Source of the DNA: Mycobacterium sp. GA-1841
GTDB lineage: Bacteria; Actinomycetota; Actinomycetes; Mycobacteriales; Mycobacteriaceae
Direction of reading: 5' to 3'
Assembly: GCF_001954135.1 (NCBI RefSeq)
Contig: NZ_MBEQ01000068.1
Span: forward strand, 1 to 64,000
Length of the DNA: 64,000 bases
Shown here in pieces: positions 1 to 9,241 of the stretch. The translations under genes were made by a program, and so were the position numbers. Positions within the stretch are counted from its first letter, which is position 1. Each line of letters begins with the position of its first letter. The notes under the pieces were generated by a model that was not told the DNA's origin, ran no database searches, and saw only the letters and a list, made by a program, of their open reading frames with translations.

Positions 1-254
1 GGATCCGACATGCGCGACACCCCACCCTGAGCGCGGATGTCAGCAGGCACCCGCTCCAGGGCCATCACAGCCACCGCACCGGCACCCTCGGCGATCTTGG
101 CCTGCTCGGGGGTGACCACGTCCATGATCACCCCACCCTTGAGCATCTCAGCCATCCCGCGCTTGACGCGCGCGGTACCGGTCTGGTTGCTCGAACCGTT
201 CTGCGCCGCGCCAGCGACTCCCCGGTCGCTGCGCTGCTGCCCGCCGATATCCAC
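1..254 (-). CDS. pdxS: Pyridoxal 5'-phosphate synthase lyase subunit PdxS (N-terminal part, runs off the window)
   Basis: The minus strand read from a GTG at 254 gives about 84 residues with the PdxS/SNZ N-terminal core, including [18 protein letters not shown] and [19 protein letters not shown]. PdxS, with the PdxT glutaminase, makes pyridoxal 5'-phosphate from ribose 5-phosphate, glyceraldehyde 3-phosphate and ammonia in the cytosol. A GGAGGA ribosome site lies about nine bases before the GTG. The C-terminal two thirds lie beyond the left edge. It is the last gene seen of the minus-strand run that carries pimA and the Nudix gene. The family call is firm; only the start is a choice. Confidence 0.93.
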   Translation of the reverse strand, partial: MDIGGQQRSDRGVAGAAQNGSSNQTGTARVKRGMAEMLKGGVIMDVVTPEQAKIAEGAGAVAVMALERVPADIRAQGGVSRMSD

Positions 255-319
255 TGCTATGTCCTCCAATTTGCTACTGATTCAGTCTAGTGGAGCCGCC
301 AAATCCATTAAATCCGCAG

Positions 320-1378
320 TCAACGGATGGATTGCAGCTCGCGAGGCGCGGTCCCGCGCGTGTTCGCCAGCGTCGTTGCCGGCTGTTCGGCCAGTTCATT
401 GGCCTGAGCCAGCAGCTCACCCAGTTGAAGCGGATACACGGCCTCCCCGCCGGCAACCAACTCGGCGATCATTGTCTCATCGCACCACCGGTGGCCGTGA
501 ATGTAGTGCCGCTCCAGCGTCGTGCGCCCCGTTGCCGACGGCTCGAACCGCGTGGTCCGGTGGATGAAGAAGTACTCCTCGCTACGGATCACCGACGCGT
601 TGAAGTCGATGACGGCATCGCGGCGCCACACCGGGCCGACGAGATCGGCCGGGTCCGCCTCCAAGCCGGTCTCCTCGGCCAGTTCGCGCGCCGCGGCCGT
701 AGCCAGATCCTCACCGGGCTGAACCGCCCCGCCGACCGTGAACCACCACCGCGGCGCGGGCTTGTCCGGGTCGTCGATCGCCGGATCACTGCCATGCAGC
801 AGCAGTACCGCGCCGGTTTCGTCGAGCAGCACCACGCGCGACGAGGTTCGACGGCTCACCGGGTTGACCTCGTCCTGGGATTCGGGACGTTCGACGATCT
901 CGAAATAGCTTGGTAATGCCGCGGTTCCACCGAGTCGCAGCGCCCGCACCGCCGGCCGTTCCCGCAACGCCAAGGTGTCGCGCACGGCGTCGTTGTGGAA
1001 GCGGCGGGCCAGCAGCACCCGGGCTTCGGCGTCGGCCAGCTCGGCGACCAGCCGCACCGGAAGATCGGCCGGGTCGACCGCGGCCAGTGCCGCCGACAAA
1101 TCGTTCTCGGCGGCTTCACGTCCCGATCGCGGCGCCCGTTCGGCTGCATCGGCCAGCGCCACCAGCCGCTTGCCCTGCGCAGCCCCGGCGTAGGCGTCGA
1201 TCGCGACGGCGCGAGCCACCACGGCGCGCCGCGCCAGCGCACCGTCGAGCGCCTGCCAGGACAGGTCGTAGCGCACGTGCAACCGGTCGAGGCGATTGGC
1301 GGTCTGATAGGCCCATCCCCCGGCCAGTAGCAGGACCACCAGCACCACCAGTGCCGCGATCACCATCCAGGTAGCCAT
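320..1378 (-). CDS. Membrane-anchored Nudix hydrolase with LemA-like N-terminus (Rv2609c-like)
   Basis: This is a 352-residue protein. A hydrophobic N-terminal segment (about residues 5-23) is followed by a helical region resembling LemA-family proteins (about 30-60). A C-terminal Nudix domain carries the complete box at about 216-239: GGAVQPGEDLATAA then REL-AEETGL. Nudix enzymes hydrolyse nucleoside diphosphates linked to another group; the substrate cannot be read from the sequence. The ATG at 1378 is two bases downstream of the pimA stop, so the two genes are almost certainly co-transcribed. The membrane anchor places the enzyme at the inner membrane beside the phosphatidylinositol mannoside enzymes; a role in that pathway is only suggested by position. 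Confidence 0.85.
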   Translation of the reverse strand: MATWMVIAALVVLVVLLLAGGWAYQTANRLDRLHVRYDLSWQALDGALARRAVVARAVAIDAYAGAAQGKRLVALADAAERAPRSGREAAENDLSAALAAVDPADLPVRLVAELADAEARVLLARRFHNDAVRDTLALRERPAVRALRLGGTAALPSYFEIVERPESQDEVNPVSRRTSSRVVLLDETGAVLLLHGSDPAIDDPDKPAPRWWFTVGGAVQPGEDLATAAARELAEETGLEADPADLVGPVWRRDAVIDFNASVIRSEEYFFIHRTTRFEPSATGRTTLERHYIHGHRWCDETMIAELVAGGEAVYPLQLGELLAQANELAEQPATTLANTRGTAPRELQSIR

Positions 1379-1380
1379 GT

Positions 1381-2505
1381 CTAGTCACCCACCTGCACTT
1401 TGCCTCCGGTACTGGCCACCGTCTCGTACACCCGGAGAATCTGGCCGGCGACCACCGACCAGTCGTAGCGGGCAACGCGCTCGGTCGCCTTGTCGATGTA
1501 CCGCGCGCGCAAGTCGGCGTCGTCCAGCACCTCGATCAACGCGTCGGCCAGCGCCTCGGCGTCGCCGATCGGCACCAACCGCCCGGCCTGTCCGCCGTCG
1601 AGCACCCGATTGAAGGCATCCAGTTCACTGGCCACCACCGGGGTTCCGGCCGCCATCGCCTCGACCAGCACAATGCCGAAGCTCTCCCCGCCGAGGTTGG
1701 GTGCGCAATAAACATCGGCGCTGCGCATCGCCGCAGCCTTGGCATCGTCGTCGACCTGTCCCAGGAACCGCAGGTGCCCGGCCAGCTCACCGGCTTCCTC
1801 GCGCAACGCGTCCTCGTCGCCGCGGCCCACGATCAGGATCTCGATGTCGGTGAAACGTCGAGCCAGTTTCGGCAAGGCGCCCAGCAGTACCGCCATGCCC
1901 TTGCGCGGTTCATCGAACCGCCCGAGGAACAGCACGCTGCGGCCGGGCCGCGGATACCCATCGAGGCGAGGCGCATTCGCGAACGACGGGACGTCGACCC
2001 CGTTGGGAATCTCGACGGCGTCCGAGCCCAAAGCCTCCATCTGCCAGCGCCGGGCCAGATCGGACACCGCGATGCGACCGACGATCTTCTCGTGGTATGG
2101 CCGCAGAATGCCCTGGAACACGCTGAGCGTCAACGACTTTGTCGTCGAGGTGTGGAAGGTCGCCACGATCGGGCCCTCGGCAGCCTGCAGTGCCAGCATG
2201 GACAAGCTGGGCGCATTGGGTTCGTGCAGGTGCAGTACGTCAAAGTCCCCTTCGGCGATCCACTTCTTCACCTTGCGATGGGTGGCCGGGCCGAACCGCA
2301 GCCGGGCCACCGAGCCGTTGTAGGGAATCGGGACGGCCTTGCCGCCCGAGACGACGTACTCGGGCAGTTTCACATGTGGTGAGGACGGGGCCAACACGCT
2401 GACGTAGTGCCCGCCCGCCCGCATCACCTCGGCCAGTTGCAGCACATGGGATTGCACACCGCCCGGGACATCGAACGAGTACGGGCAGACCATCCCGATA
2501 CGCAT
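1381..2505 (-). CDS. pimA: Phosphatidylinositol alpha-mannosyltransferase PimA
   Basis: PimA transfers mannose from GDP-mannose to the 2-position of the inositol of phosphatidylinositol, the first step of phosphatidylinositol mannoside, lipomannan and lipoarabinomannan synthesis, at the inner face of the membrane. The protein is 374 residues, starting MRIGMVCPYSFDVPGGVQSH, the usual PimA N-terminus with the glycine-rich loop. The GT4 C-terminal signature GESFGIVLVEAMAAGTPVVAS holds the nucleotide-sugar glutamate. The frame is open further upstream, but the ATG at 2505 matches the family start. It lies 34 bases after patA and 2 bases before the Nudix gene, in the thrS-HIT-pgsA-patA-pimA operon. 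Confidence 0.96.
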   Translation of the reverse strand: MRIGMVCPYSFDVPGGVQSHVLQLAEVMRAGGHYVSVLAPSSPHVKLPEYVVSGGKAVPIPYNGSVARLRFGPATHRKVKKWIAEGDFDVLHLHEPNAPSLSMLALQAAEGPIVATFHTSTTKSLTLSVFQGILRPYHEKIVGRIAVSDLARRWQMEALGSDAVEIPNGVDVPSFANAPRLDGYPRPGRSVLFLGRFDEPRKGMAVLLGALPKLARRFTDIEILIVGRGDEDALREEAGELAGHLRFLGQVDDDAKAAAMRSADVYCAPNLGGESFGIVLVEAMAAGTPVVASELDAFNRVLDGGQAGRLVPIGDAEALADALIEVLDDADLRARYIDKATERVARYDWSVVAGQILRVYETVASTGGKVQVGD

Positions 2506-2539
2506 CGCTAGCTCCGTCGCCTCTTCGCGCAAGCGCTCA

Positions 2540-3451
2540 TCAGGTGGTACCCAGTCGGGCACGACGCTCATCGGACAGATCGGACAGCCACTGCGGTTGC
2601 AGCATGTGCCAGTCGGCCGGATGGGCGGCGATGTTCGCCTCGAACACCTCGGCCAGTTGCTGGATCACCACCGACACCTCCCCCGACGACGTGTCGAGTG
2701 CGTCGAAGACCTCGACCACACAATCTTCACCGTCGTAGTGGACGTGCGCCGGGTGCAGCGGTGCGCCGGTTTCGATTGCCAACTTGGCCGGCCCCGCCGG
2801 CATTCGGGTCGGCTCGCCGAAGAAGTCGACCTGCACCCCGTTACGGGTCAGGTCGCGGTCGGCCATCAGACAGACGAACATGTTGTCCCGCAACCGTTCC
2901 GAAAGCACCTCGAACGGCGGCCGCTCGCCGCCCGACAACGGGAACACCTCGAATCCGAGGCTCTCGCGGTAATCGATGAAACGCCGATACAGGGATTCGG
3001 GCTTGAGCCGTTCGGCCACCGTGGCGAAGGTGCCGTACTGCTGGGCCAGCCACACCCCGGCCATGTCCCAGTTACCGCTGTGCGGCAACGCCAGCACAGC
3101 GCCGCGGCCGGCCGCGTGCGCAGCGGCCAACTTGTCCGCACCGACGAACACCTCGTCGAGACGTTGTGCCACAGCGGTCAGATCCATCGACGGCAACCGG
3201 AACGCCTCCCGCCAATACCGAGCGTAGGAGGCCAGTGAAGCACGCATCAGCGCATCGGGCACCTCGTCCGGGGCAACCCCGGTCACCCGGGCCAGGTTCT
3301 TGCGCAGTTGCTGCGGCCCCCCGCCACGTGCGGCGTAACGGGCGCCCGCATCGAACACGTTGCGCGCCATAAGTTCCGGCATCGACCGGACGAGCTGCCA
3401 GCCCGCCGCATAACCCAGATCGGTCACCTGTCCCGACAGCGGAATGATCAC
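2540..3451 (-). CDS. patA: Phosphatidylinositol mannoside acyltransferase PatA
   Basis: PatA is a membrane-bound acyltransferase of the LpxL/HtrB type that palmitoylates the 6-position of the PimA-added mannose. It is 303 residues from the GTG at 3451. The catalytic H-x4-D motif is in LPHSGNWDMAG, at about His124 and Asp129. The GTG start overlaps the TGA of pgsA as GTGA, which decides the start among several in-frame codons and implies translational coupling. The neighbours pgsA upstream and pimA downstream supply its phosphatidylinositol and mannosylated substrates. The order matches Rv2612c-Rv2611c-Rv2610c. Confidence 0.95.
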   Translation of the reverse strand: MIIPLSGQVTDLGYAAGWQLVRSMPELMARNVFDAGARYAARGGGPQQLRKNLARVTGVAPDEVPDALMRASLASYARYWREAFRLPSMDLTAVAQRLDEVFVGADKLAAAHAAGRGAVLALPHSGNWDMAGVWLAQQYGTFATVAERLKPESLYRRFIDYRESLGFEVFPLSGGERPPFEVLSERLRDNMFVCLMADRDLTRNGVQVDFFGEPTRMPAGPAKLAIETGAPLHPAHVHYDGEDCVVEVFDALDTSSGEVSVVIQQLAEVFEANIAAHPADWHMLQPQWLSDLSDERRARLGTT

Positions 3452-4125
3452 GACGCTCCCGGCTCCTGTGTGTCGTCGCCGTCGGGTTGCGGACGTTGCA
3501 GCAGATCCATGGCACCCGGCGAGGTGCGCACCGCGTGGATCCGCTGTGCCACCGTGATCACGCTGGCCAGCGCCAGCAGCCAGGCGGCCCCGTGCAGCAG
3601 CCACGGCGCATGCAAGAACGGCACACCTGAGAGTCCCGCACCGACGAGCACGATCACCAGGCGCTCCGGGCGCTCGATGATGCCGCCGTCGCCGCGGAGT
3701 CCGCTCGCCTCCGCGCGGGCCTTGATGTAGGAGATCACCTGTGAGGTGACCAGGCAGATCAGGAGCGCAACCACGAGCGTCGGATCATGCAGGCCGAACG
3801 CCGCCCACCACAGCAGGCCGGCGAAGATGGCGCCGTCGGCTATCCGGTCACACGCGGCGTCCAGGACGGCGCCGAAGCGGGTGCCGCCGCCGCGTTCCCG
3901 GGCCATCGCTCCGTCGAGCATGTCGGCCAGCACGAAGAGGAACACCGCGAACGCGCCCCAGAACAGCTGACCCATGGGGAACAACGTGAGCGCTGCGGTG
4001 ACCGACCCGGCGGTGCCGACGATGGTGACGATGTCGGGTGTCAGGCCCGCGTGCAGGGCCGCCTTGGCCACTGGCCTCGACAGCTTGGCGTAGGCCGCCC
4101 GGCTCATCAGGAACAGGTTGCTCAC
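3448..4125 (-). CDS. pgsA: Phosphatidylinositol phosphate synthase PgsA (CDP-alcohol phosphatidyltransferase)
   Basis: PgsA1 joins inositol phosphate to CDP-diacylglycerol, giving the phosphatidylinositol phosphate precursor of PI. The 225-residue protein has several membrane segments and the full CDP-alcohol signature D-G-x2-A-R-x8-G-x3-D-x3-D, seen as DMLDGAMARERGGG then FGAVLDAACDR. I chose the GTG at 4125 ([18 protein letters not shown]) because it aligns with the known mycobacterial N-terminus and its GTG overlaps the TGA of the HIT gene (GTGA). Its own TGA overlaps the patA start in the same way. Confidence 0.95.
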   Translation of the reverse strand: MSNLFLMSRAAYAKLSRPVAKAALHAGLTPDIVTIVGTAGSVTAALTLFPMGQLFWGAFAVFLFVLADMLDGAMARERGGGTRFGAVLDAACDRIADGAIFAGLLWWAAFGLHDPTLVVALLICLVTSQVISYIKARAEASGLRGDGGIIERPERLVIVLVGAGLSGVPFLHAPWLLHGAAWLLALASVITVAQRIHAVRTSPGAMDLLQRPQPDGDDTQEPGAS

Positions 4126-4691
4126 GGCTGACGGGCCCATTCCGCGGCCAGCAGCTCCCTGGTCTGGCTCAGCAGCTGCGGGATGACCTTGGCGCCGCCG
4201 ATGATCGTGATGAAATTCGCGTCACCACCCCAGCGCGGCACCACGTGCATGTGCAGGTGCTCGGCAAGCGAACCGCCGGCCGAGACGCCCAGGTTCAATC
4301 CGACGTTGAACCCGTGCGGCCGGGAAACGGCCTTGATGACGCGAATCGCCTTCTGCGTGAAAGCCATCAGCTCAGCGCTCTCGGCTGCGTCGAGATCCTC
4401 GAGCTCGGACACCCGCCGGTAGGGCACCACCATCAGGTGGCCCGGGTTGTACGGGTAGAGGTTGAGCACCGCATACACCAGCTCACCGCGGGCGACCATG
4501 AGCCCGTCCTCATCCGACATCGCGGGGATGTCGGTGAACGGCTGCGACGAGCCGGCCGAGCCCACCTTCTGGTCGCCCTTGACCGCCTCGGTGATGTAGC
4601 TCATCCGGTGCGGCGTCCACAGCCGCTGGAGATGGTCGGGGGAACCCACGCCGTGGTCGATGATGGCGTCTCCGCCGCCGTCCTCGGTCAC
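4122..4691 (-). CDS. HIT-family Ap4A phosphorylase-like protein (Rv2613c-like)
   Basis: This is a 189-residue histidine-triad protein with the active motif [10 protein letters not shown] and the preceding [16 protein letters not shown] stretch typical of the mycobacterial Rv2613c family. The M. tuberculosis homologue is known as a diadenosine tetraphosphate phosphorylase, so phosphorolysis of Ap4A is the likely reaction. Its GTG start (4691) overlaps the thrS stop as GTGA. Threonyl-tRNA synthetase can produce Ap4A as a by-product, so coupling to thrS makes biochemical sense, although that link is inference. It is followed by pgsA with another GTGA overlap. Confidence 0.9.
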   Translation of the reverse strand: MTEDGGGDAIIDHGVGSPDHLQRLWTPHRMSYITEAVKGDQKVGSAGSSQPFTDIPAMSDEDGLMVARGELVYAVLNLYPYNPGHLMVVPYRRVSELEDLDAAESAELMAFTQKAIRVIKAVSRPHGFNVGLNLGVSAGGSLAEHLHMHVVPRWGGDANFITIIGGAKVIPQLLSQTRELLAAEWARQP

Positions 4692-6736
4692 TTGACCACC
4701 TGAATCAGATCGGCCGTCGGCACCGCGTTGTCGCGATCGGCAATCCACTTCACGATCGCCTCGACCGCCTCGTCACGCGGCACACCGTTGATCTGGGTGC
4801 GGTCACCGAAGCGGAACGAGACGGCCCCTGCTTCTATGTCCTTGTCCCCCGCAAGGAGCATGAACGGCACCTTCTGGTTGGTGTGGTTGACGATCTTCTT
4901 CGCCATCCGGTCGTCGCTGCCGTCGACCTCCACCCGGACACCACGCGACTTCAGTTGGGCCGCAACGTCGTACAGGTAGTCCAGGTGCGCGTCGGCCACC
5001 GGGATGCCGACCACCTGCACCGGCGCCAACCAGGCTGGGAACGCGCCCGCGTAGTGCTCGGTGAGCACCCCGAAGAAGCGCTCGATCGAGCCGAACAGCG
5101 CGCGGTGGATCAGCACCGGACGCTGACGTGTTCCGTCGGCGGCGGTGTACTCCAGCTCAAAGCGATCGGGCATGTTGAAGTCCAGCTGGATCGTCGACAT
5201 CTGCCAGTTGCGGCCCAGCGCGTCCTTGACCTGAACGGAAATCTTGGGGCCGTAGAACGCCGCGCCACCCGGATCCGGTACCAGATGCAGACCCGAGGCC
5301 TCGGCGACCGACCGCAGCGTCTCGGTGGCCTCGTCCCACATCTCGTCGGAGCCCACGTACTTGTCGGGATCCTTGGTGGACAACTCCAGGTAGTAGTCGT
5401 CCAGGCCGTAATCCGAGAGCAGATCGAGTACGAACTGCAGCAACGAGGTCAGCTCGTCGCGCATCTGCTCCCGCGTGGTGTAGATGTGCGCGTCGTCCTG
5501 CGTCATACCGCGCACGCGGGTCAGCCCGTGCACCACGCCCGACTTCTCGTAGCGGTACACCGAGCCGAATTCGAAGAGCCGCAACGGAAGTTCGCGGTAC
5601 GAGCGGCCCCGGGCCCGGTAGATCAGGTGGTGCATGGGGCAGTTCATCGGCTTGAGGTAGTAGTCCTGGCCCGGCTTGCGCACCGTGCCGTCCTCGTTGT
5701 ACTCGGCGTCGATGTGCATCGGCGGGTACATGCCGTCGGCGTACCACTCCAGGTGGCCCGAGGTGATGTAGAGGTGTTCCTTGGTGATGTGCGGGGTGTT
5801 GACGAACTCGTACCCCGCCTCGGCGTGTTTGCGCCGCGAGTAGTCCTCGAGCTCCTTGCGGATCACGCCACCCTTGGGGTGGAACACCGGCAGGCCCGAG
5901 CCGAGCTCGTCGGGGAAGCTGAACAGGTCGAGTTCGACGCCGAGCTTGCGATGGTCGCGGCGCTGGGCCTCCTCGATCAGTTCGAGGTGGCGGTCGAGAG
6001 CCTCCTGGGATTCCCACGCGGTGCCGTAGACGCGCTGCAGGCTGGCGTTCTTCTGGTCGCCGCGCCAGTACGCGGCGCTGCTGCGGGTCAGCTTGAACGC
6101 CGGGATGTACTTGGTGGTCGGGATGTGCGGACCGCGGCACAGGTCGCCCCAGACCCGTTCCTTGGTGCGGGCGTTGAGGTTGTCGTAGGCGGTCAGCTCG
6201 TCGCCGCCGACCTCCATCACGTCCGGGTCACCAGACTTGTCGTCGACCAACTCCAGCTTGTACGGCTCGCCGGCCAGCTCCTCGCGGGCCTGATCCTTGG
6301 ACTCGTAGACCCGCCGGGAGAACAGCTGGCCGTCTTTGATGATCTTGGCCATCTTCTTCTCGAGCTTGTCGAGATCTTCTGGGGTGAACGGCTCGGCGAC
6401 GTCGAAGTCGTAGTAGAACCCGTCGGTGATCGGCGGACCGATACCCAGCTTGGCCTGCGGGAACAGATCCTGCACAGCCTGGGCCAGCACGTGGGCGCAC
6501 GAGTGCCGGATCACGCTCCGGCCGTCCTCGGTATCGGCGGCGACCGGGGTCACCTCGACGTCGGTGTCCGGGGTCCACGACAGATCACGCAGCCGTCCGT
6601 CGGCGTCGCGCACCACCACGATCGCGTCGGCGGCCCCGCGGCTGGGCAGACCCGCCTCGCGCACCGCCGCACCGGCGGTCGTCCCGGCCGCAACCCGGAT
6701 CGGGGCAGCGGGGGCTGAGCTGAGGGCGGCGCTCAT
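4688..6736 (-). CDS. thrS: Threonyl-tRNA synthetase
   Basis: This class II synthetase charges tRNA-Thr. The 682-residue protein shows a short TGS domain, the editing domain with [10 protein letters not shown] and later TDGFYYDFD, the catalytic core with [23 protein letters not shown] and [18 protein letters not shown], the class II motif 3 region [13 protein letters not shown], and the C-terminal anticodon-binding domain. Two in-frame ATG codons exist, at 6754 and 6736. The second has GGAGA about eight bases upstream and is preferred. It heads the operon leading through HIT, pgsA, patA and pimA. No T-box-like leader is visible upstream. Confidence 0.96.
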   Translation of the reverse strand: MSAALSSAPAAPIRVAAGTTAGAAVREAGLPSRGAADAIVVVRDADGRLRDLSWTPDTDVEVTPVAADTEDGRSVIRHSCAHVLAQAVQDLFPQAKLGIGPPITDGFYYDFDVAEPFTPEDLDKLEKKMAKIIKDGQLFSRRVYESKDQAREELAGEPYKLELVDDKSGDPDVMEVGGDELTAYDNLNARTKERVWGDLCRGPHIPTTKYIPAFKLTRSSAAYWRGDQKNASLQRVYGTAWESQEALDRHLELIEEAQRRDHRKLGVELDLFSFPDELGSGLPVFHPKGGVIRKELEDYSRRKHAEAGYEFVNTPHITKEHLYITSGHLEWYADGMYPPMHIDAEYNEDGTVRKPGQDYYLKPMNCPMHHLIYRARGRSYRELPLRLFEFGSVYRYEKSGVVHGLTRVRGMTQDDAHIYTTREQMRDELTSLLQFVLDLLSDYGLDDYYLELSTKDPDKYVGSDEMWDEATETLRSVAEASGLHLVPDPGGAAFYGPKISVQVKDALGRNWQMSTIQLDFNMPDRFELEYTAADGTRQRPVLIHRALFGSIERFFGVLTEHYAGAFPAWLAPVQVVGIPVADAHLDYLYDVAAQLKSRGVRVEVDGSDDRMAKKIVNHTNQKVPFMLLAGDKDIEAGAVSFRFGDRTQINGVPRDEAVEAIVKWIADRDNAVPTADLIQVVK

Positions 6737-6810
6737 CGGGGAGTCTCCTACCATGCGAGGGCTAGTGCGAACGCTGTCATGTTATCGGTGTGGGCCACCG
6801 GGGTTGCTGA

Positions 6811-7242
6811 TCAGGACCCCAGCCCGATGGGACTCTTGAGCCACGGCTGCTCGGCGCCCACCCAGCCCGCCACGAGGCCGATCGCGCCGAACAGCCACAG
6901 TGTGGCCACCACGATCAGTGCGGTGAACGCCGCACTGAGTCCCTTGACCGCGATGTGCTGGCGATCGAACCAGGCCATCACGGCGTCGTAGCGGATCCGC
7001 ACGTAGTGCAATGCCCGCTTGGCGAAGGCGAACTCGCTGGCCAGAATCGCCAGCCCGAGAAACACGATGGCCCAGCCGGGACCGGGATACGGAATCGCGA
7101 TGATGCCGACCACGAGCACGAGCGTGCCGACGACGGCGATGGCAATCCGGTAGGCGAAGTCGGCGGCCCGGCGCGCGCGCAGCTTGTCGCGCCATGCCGT
7201 CCAGCGTCGCTTCACCTCGGCGAGGTTGTTCGCGAGGCTCAT
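6811..7242 (-). CDS. PGPGW-motif transmembrane protein (TIGR02611-like)
   Basis: This is a 143-residue membrane protein. After a basic amphipathic start come a hydrophobic segment, the family signature IAIPYPGPGWAIVFLGLAIL, a basic helix and a last membrane segment (VVATLWLFGAIGLVAGW). The family is widespread in actinobacteria and has no known biochemical function. Its ATG overlaps the stop of the upstream thioesterase gene as ATGA, so the two are coupled. About 70 bases separate its stop from thrS, so it could feed transcription into the thrS operon. Confidence 0.8.
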   Translation of the reverse strand: MSLANNLAEVKRRWTAWRDKLRARRAADFAYRIAIAVVGTLVLVVGIIAIPYPGPGWAIVFLGLAILASEFAFAKRALHYVRIRYDAVMAWFDRQHIAVKGLSAAFTALIVVATLWLFGAIGLVAGWVGAEQPWLKSPIGLGS

Positions 7243-7868
7243 GGCTGCCCCGGCTTGAGCCGCACGAACAGCGCATTGCCCTCGGTGAGCACCTGGCCGT
7301 CGTCGAGAACCCGTCCGGCGACGAAGATCTTGCGGCCCTCGATGCGGTCGATCCCGGCGTCCACCTGTAGCTGCGTACCGATCGGCACGATCTTGCGGTA
7401 ATCGATGCCCAGGTGCGCGGTGCGTTGGTAAGGACTCTGGGTGAGGCTCGCCGCGGTGTACCCGAGCAGCGAGTCGAACATCAGCCCGAGCACGCCGCCG
7501 TGCACGGCACCGTTACGTCCGAGGTGGTACCGGCGAAAACGGACCGTGCCGGTGACCCGGCCGTCGGTGACCGAGACCCGCAGCGGCACGGAGGTGATGT
7601 TGCCGCGGTTGGGCAGATCCAGCCGCCGCCCCGACGGTGCGTGCCATTCGTCGGCCTCGTACGGGGCGAGCAACGCCGACACTTTCTCGATCAGGTCGGC
7701 GGCCTCGGTGATCACCTCATCGGGCGCGTCCGCACCGCGGGCATGGTCCTGCAGGGTGCGTACCGCCTCGATGAACCGGCCGTAATCGGGCCCACCACGA
7801 TCGGTCGGGTTCGGCGGGTTGAAGCCGCCGCCAGGGTGGGATCTGGCGGTATCGATTTCTGGGGCCAC
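7239..7868 (-). CDS. PaaI-type hotdog thioesterase
   Basis: This is a 209-residue protein with a C-terminal hotdog domain. The stretch RRYHLGRNGAVHGGVLGLMFDSLLGYTA contains the N-G-x-V-H-G-G pattern of PaaI/YbgC-like acyl-CoA thioesterases, followed by GIDYRKIVPIGTQLQVDAGIDRIEGRK. The reaction is probably hydrolysis of an acyl-CoA; the acyl group is unknown. The first roughly 60 residues are extra relative to a minimal hotdog domain. The GTG at 7868 is the most upstream start. It is divergent from the DUF1990 gene by 31 bases and overlaps the PGPGW gene downstream. Confidence 0.8.
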   Translation of the reverse strand: MAPEIDTARSHPGGGFNPPNPTDRGGPDYGRFIEAVRTLQDHARGADAPDEVITEAADLIEKVSALLAPYEADEWHAPSGRRLDLPNRGNITSVPLRVSVTDGRVTGTVRFRRYHLGRNGAVHGGVLGLMFDSLLGYTAASLTQSPYQRTAHLGIDYRKIVPIGTQLQVDAGIDRIEGRKIFVAGRVLDDGQVLTEGNALFVRLKPGQP

Positions 7869-7899
7869 GAAGCCACCGTATTGGTGTCATGGTGGTGAC

Positions 7900-8409
7900 G
7901 TGAAACTGCACGAGTTGATGCGGCTGTCGTTGACCTATCCGGAGGTCGGCGCCACGGCCGGCGAGCTGCCTGCCGGTTACCGCCACACCCGGGCTTCGGC
8001 GGTCATCGGCACCGGCCGCGACCGCTTCGAACAAGCCGGCGCCTCGGTGCTGCGGTGGGGCATGCAACGCGGCGCAGGTCTGCGGGTGCAGGCCGCCACC
8101 GAGACCGCCGCGGTCGGCACCGACCTGCTGGTCCGGCTCGGTCCGGTTCCGGCGCCGTGCCGGGTGGTCTATGTGCTCTCCGAATCAGGTCCTGACACCG
8201 ACCGCCGCGGGTTCGCCTACGGCACCCTGGCCGGCCATCCCGAATCGGGCGAGGAGTTGTTCTCGGTCCGCTACGACCCGGCGACCGACGAGGTGCACGC
8301 CGAAGTGGTGGCGTTTTCCCGGCCTGCCACCTGGTGGAGCCGGTTGGGTGGGCCGGCGACGCGGCTGCTGCAGCGCGTCGTCACACGCCGGTATCTCACC
8401 GGCATCTGA
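7900..8409 (+). CDS. DUF1990 family protein (Rv2616-like)
   Basis: This is a 169-residue cytosolic protein starting at GTG 7900 (VKLHELMRLSLTYPEVGAT). It has the DUF1990 pattern: an N-terminal tyrosine-glycine segment (AGYRHTRASAVIGTG), then FAYGTLAGHPESGEELFSV and a C-terminal VVAFSRPATWWSRLGGP. The family has no assigned activity; some members share a lipocalin/YndJ-like fold. The gene lies divergent from the thioesterase, and its stop abuts the SDR stop (8410) convergently. A longer frame upstream exists but lacks family similarity. Confidence 0.75.
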   Translation: MKLHELMRLSLTYPEVGATAGELPAGYRHTRASAVIGTGRDRFEQAGASVLRWGMQRGAGLRVQAATETAAVGTDLLVRLGPVPAPCRVVYVLSESGPDTDRRGFAYGTLAGHPESGEELFSVRYDPATDEVHAEVVAFSRPATWWSRLGGPATRLLQRVVTRRYLTGI

Positions 8410-9210
8410 CTACCTGACGACGGCCGAGCTGGGTTCGCGCGGCGCACCCAGCATGTCGCGGTGCGACGGCGGCACCCGCCCACCTTCGTCGGTGATGCCG
8501 TAGCGGGTCGCGAGTTCGGCACCGATCACGGTGTGCCCGGACAGCTGCGGCAGCTCCGGATCCCGGTACAGCGCATCGATGAGATGGCCGGTGAACTCAG
8601 GGGTCTCGGCGTGCTCGGCGGTCTTGGCGAGGGCCTCGGGGTGCCCGGCGAAGGCAGCCTTGAATTTCTCGGTGAGCAAGATGCCCATCCAGATCGACAC
8701 CGTCGACACGCCGGTGCCGTCGAAGTCGACTGCCATGTCCGCGGCCAGCTTGTCCACGCCCGCCTTCTGCGCACCGTAGGCCGGGCCGTGCATGTAGCAG
8801 ACCGATCCGGGCGACGAGGTGAACGCGATCAGGCCCTTGTCGGCGGCCAGCAACAACGGGGCCGCATACCAGGACGCCACATAGGCCGATCGCAATCCGA
8901 CGTCGAGCACATCGACCAACTCGATCGGCTTCTCCCAGAACGGTTTCGGATTGACCAGATCATCGTGGACGGCGGCGGCATTGTTGACCAACAGGTCGAG
9001 CCGGCCTTCCTGCTCACCGATCCGGTCGAAGAACGCACCGACGGCAGCGTCGTCGGAGTGGTCGAGCTGAACGGCGATGCCGCCCTCCCCCGGATCGGTC
9101 ACCGTCCGCCCGGTGACATATACCCGCCAACCCGAAGCGAGCAGGGCGGCGGCGATCCCGCGGCCCGCGCCACGGCTCGCCCCGGTGACGACAGCGATGG
9201 GGGTGTCCAC
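8410..9210 (-). CDS. Short-chain dehydrogenase/reductase (DHRS1-like)
   Basis: This is a 266-residue Rossmann oxidoreductase. The cofactor loop is TGASRGAGRG near the N-terminus, LDLLVNNAAA is the NNAG-equivalent, SSPGSVCYMHGPAYGAQK contains the catalytic Ser and Y-x3-K. The overall arrangement resembles the DHRS1 subgroup. The substrate is unknown. I chose the GTG at 9210 (VDTPIAVVTGASRG) because upstream codons translate the palindromic repeat between this gene and the next and do not belong to the fold. The start sits about 30 bases from that repeat, which may form part of its 5' leader. Confidence 0.85.
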   Translation of the reverse strand: MDTPIAVVTGASRGAGRGIAAALLASGWRVYVTGRTVTDPGEGGIAVQLDHSDDAAVGAFFDRIGEQEGRLDLLVNNAAAVHDDLVNPKPFWEKPIELVDVLDVGLRSAYVASWYAAPLLLAADKGLIAFTSSPGSVCYMHGPAYGAQKAGVDKLAADMAVDFDGTGVSTVSIWMGILLTEKFKAAFAGHPEALAKTAEHAETPEFTGHLIDALYRDPELPQLSGHTVIGAELATRYGITDEGGRVPPSHRDMLGAPREPSSAVVR

Positions 9211-9241
9211 GGGTACCAAACTACGGCTATGCCAACCGGGC

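Noticed and set aside
4883-6718. A 611-codon plus-strand frame opposite thrS
   Set aside because: The composition is that of a complementary-frame artefact; thrS on the other strand is intact and conserved.
6737-6810. T-box or other leader for thrS
   Set aside because: The gap is too short and has no T-box-like sequence.
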